In this document: in pieces, positions 32,616-32,819 of the stretch
Layout: each line of letters opens with the position of its first letter
How positions within the stretch are numbered: position 1 is the first letter of the stretch
Source: a virus
DNA length: 32,819 nt
Strand: one strand, 5' to 3'
Virus record (IMG/VR): IMGVR_UViG_3300028608_000050
Coordinates: 1-32,819 of that record
Translations under genes and position numbers: made by a program
The notes under the pieces: model-generated
Databases searched by the model: none
What the model was told of the DNA's origin: nothing
What the model saw: only the letters and a program-made list of their open reading frames with translations

Positions 32616-32819
32616 ATGTTTATTGAGACTGACGAAGTGGTGATGATGGAAGCGGAGGAAGATCTCGCCGCCAAACTCATCGGTGGTATTTGGGTTGACT
32701 TCAAGGCCTCTATTCCCGCCCCTCAAGCTAAAATATTGACAGACGGGTTCAATTTAATTCTTTTGAACGTTCCCGAGTCACTGCTGCAATCCGTGATCAC
32801 CGAAATCATCGTAGATGAA
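32616..32819 (+). CDS. Hypothetical protein, 5' part (68 codons in window)
   Basis: An open frame from ATG 32616 to the window edge, with AGGAAA about six bases upstream. The 68 visible residues (starting MFIETDEVVMMEAEED) are acidic, then alternate hydrophobic strands and turns. It is cut by the window end and no family is recognisable. It is divergent from the gene at 31792-32574. The good ribosome site and the lack of stops support it, but the fragment is short. Confidence 0.55.
   Translation, partial: MFIETDEVVMMEAEEDLAAKLIGGIWVDFKASIPAPQAKILTDGFNLILLNVPESLLQSVITEIIVDE

Noticed and set aside
1-32819. tRNA genes, CRISPR arrays, insertion sequences or integrase genes
   Set aside because: I looked for cloverleaf-like stretches, regular repeats and transposase motifs and saw none; intergenic gaps are too short for most of these.

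Overview
This window looks like part of the genome of a jumbo tailed phage of the phiKZ-related myovirus type. The host is probably a gammaproteobacterium such as Pseudomonas or Erwinia. That placement is inferred from gene style: a family of processed internal head proteins with G-x-E cleavage motifs, a very divergent family B DNA polymerase, a DnaB-like helicase, and many large virion proteins without cellular relatives. I cannot name the species, and no phage-nucleus protein, tubulin or RNA polymerase subunit lies in this window.

Coding is dense, and most genes are on the minus strand. From left to right: an unknown minus gene (46-594); a plus-strand DnaB-like helicase (618-2162); a 47-codon minus ORF; a four-gene minus operon of large, probably tail or baseplate proteins (2529-7436, with stop/start overlaps); a minus cluster of nine or ten genes (7513-17517) in which internal head proteins carrying prohead-protease sites alternate with other structural genes; two plus-strand structural genes (17551-21558); a minus operon with a structural protein, an internal head protein, a small protein and a membrane zinc metallopeptidase (21613-25693); a plus-strand DNA polymerase N-terminal part (25777-27636); a minus block with another internal head protein and structural genes (27699-32574); and the start of a plus gene at the right edge. 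Strong hairpin terminators sit at each convergent junction (2179-2218, 21569-21603, 27643-27684). Hairpins also follow several minus-strand blocks.

The minus genes appear to make and fill the virion. A prohead protease (not in the window) would trim the internal head proteins after S/A/G-x-E. The two plus-strand replication genes are isolated, each between blocks of virion genes.

The observations most worth attention are: (1) a perfect in-frame T_TTT_TTT slippery site near the 3' end of the 573-codon gene at 30047-31768. The following ORF is in the -1 frame, is open across the site and has no usable start, so it may be a programmed frameshift like those of tail assembly chaperones. (2) A membrane-anchored M48-like zinc metallopeptidase (HECGH plus EVVAD) inside a late virion operon. 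(3) A family B DNA polymerase that ends about 105 residues after motif A, with no motif B or C, suggesting a split enzyme. (4) At least four, probably six, internal head proteins with a shared site-plus-amphipathic-helix architecture, one of them a fusion. (5) A 12-base minus-strand promoter-like motif repeated three times, and a duplicated stop-plus-terminator module.
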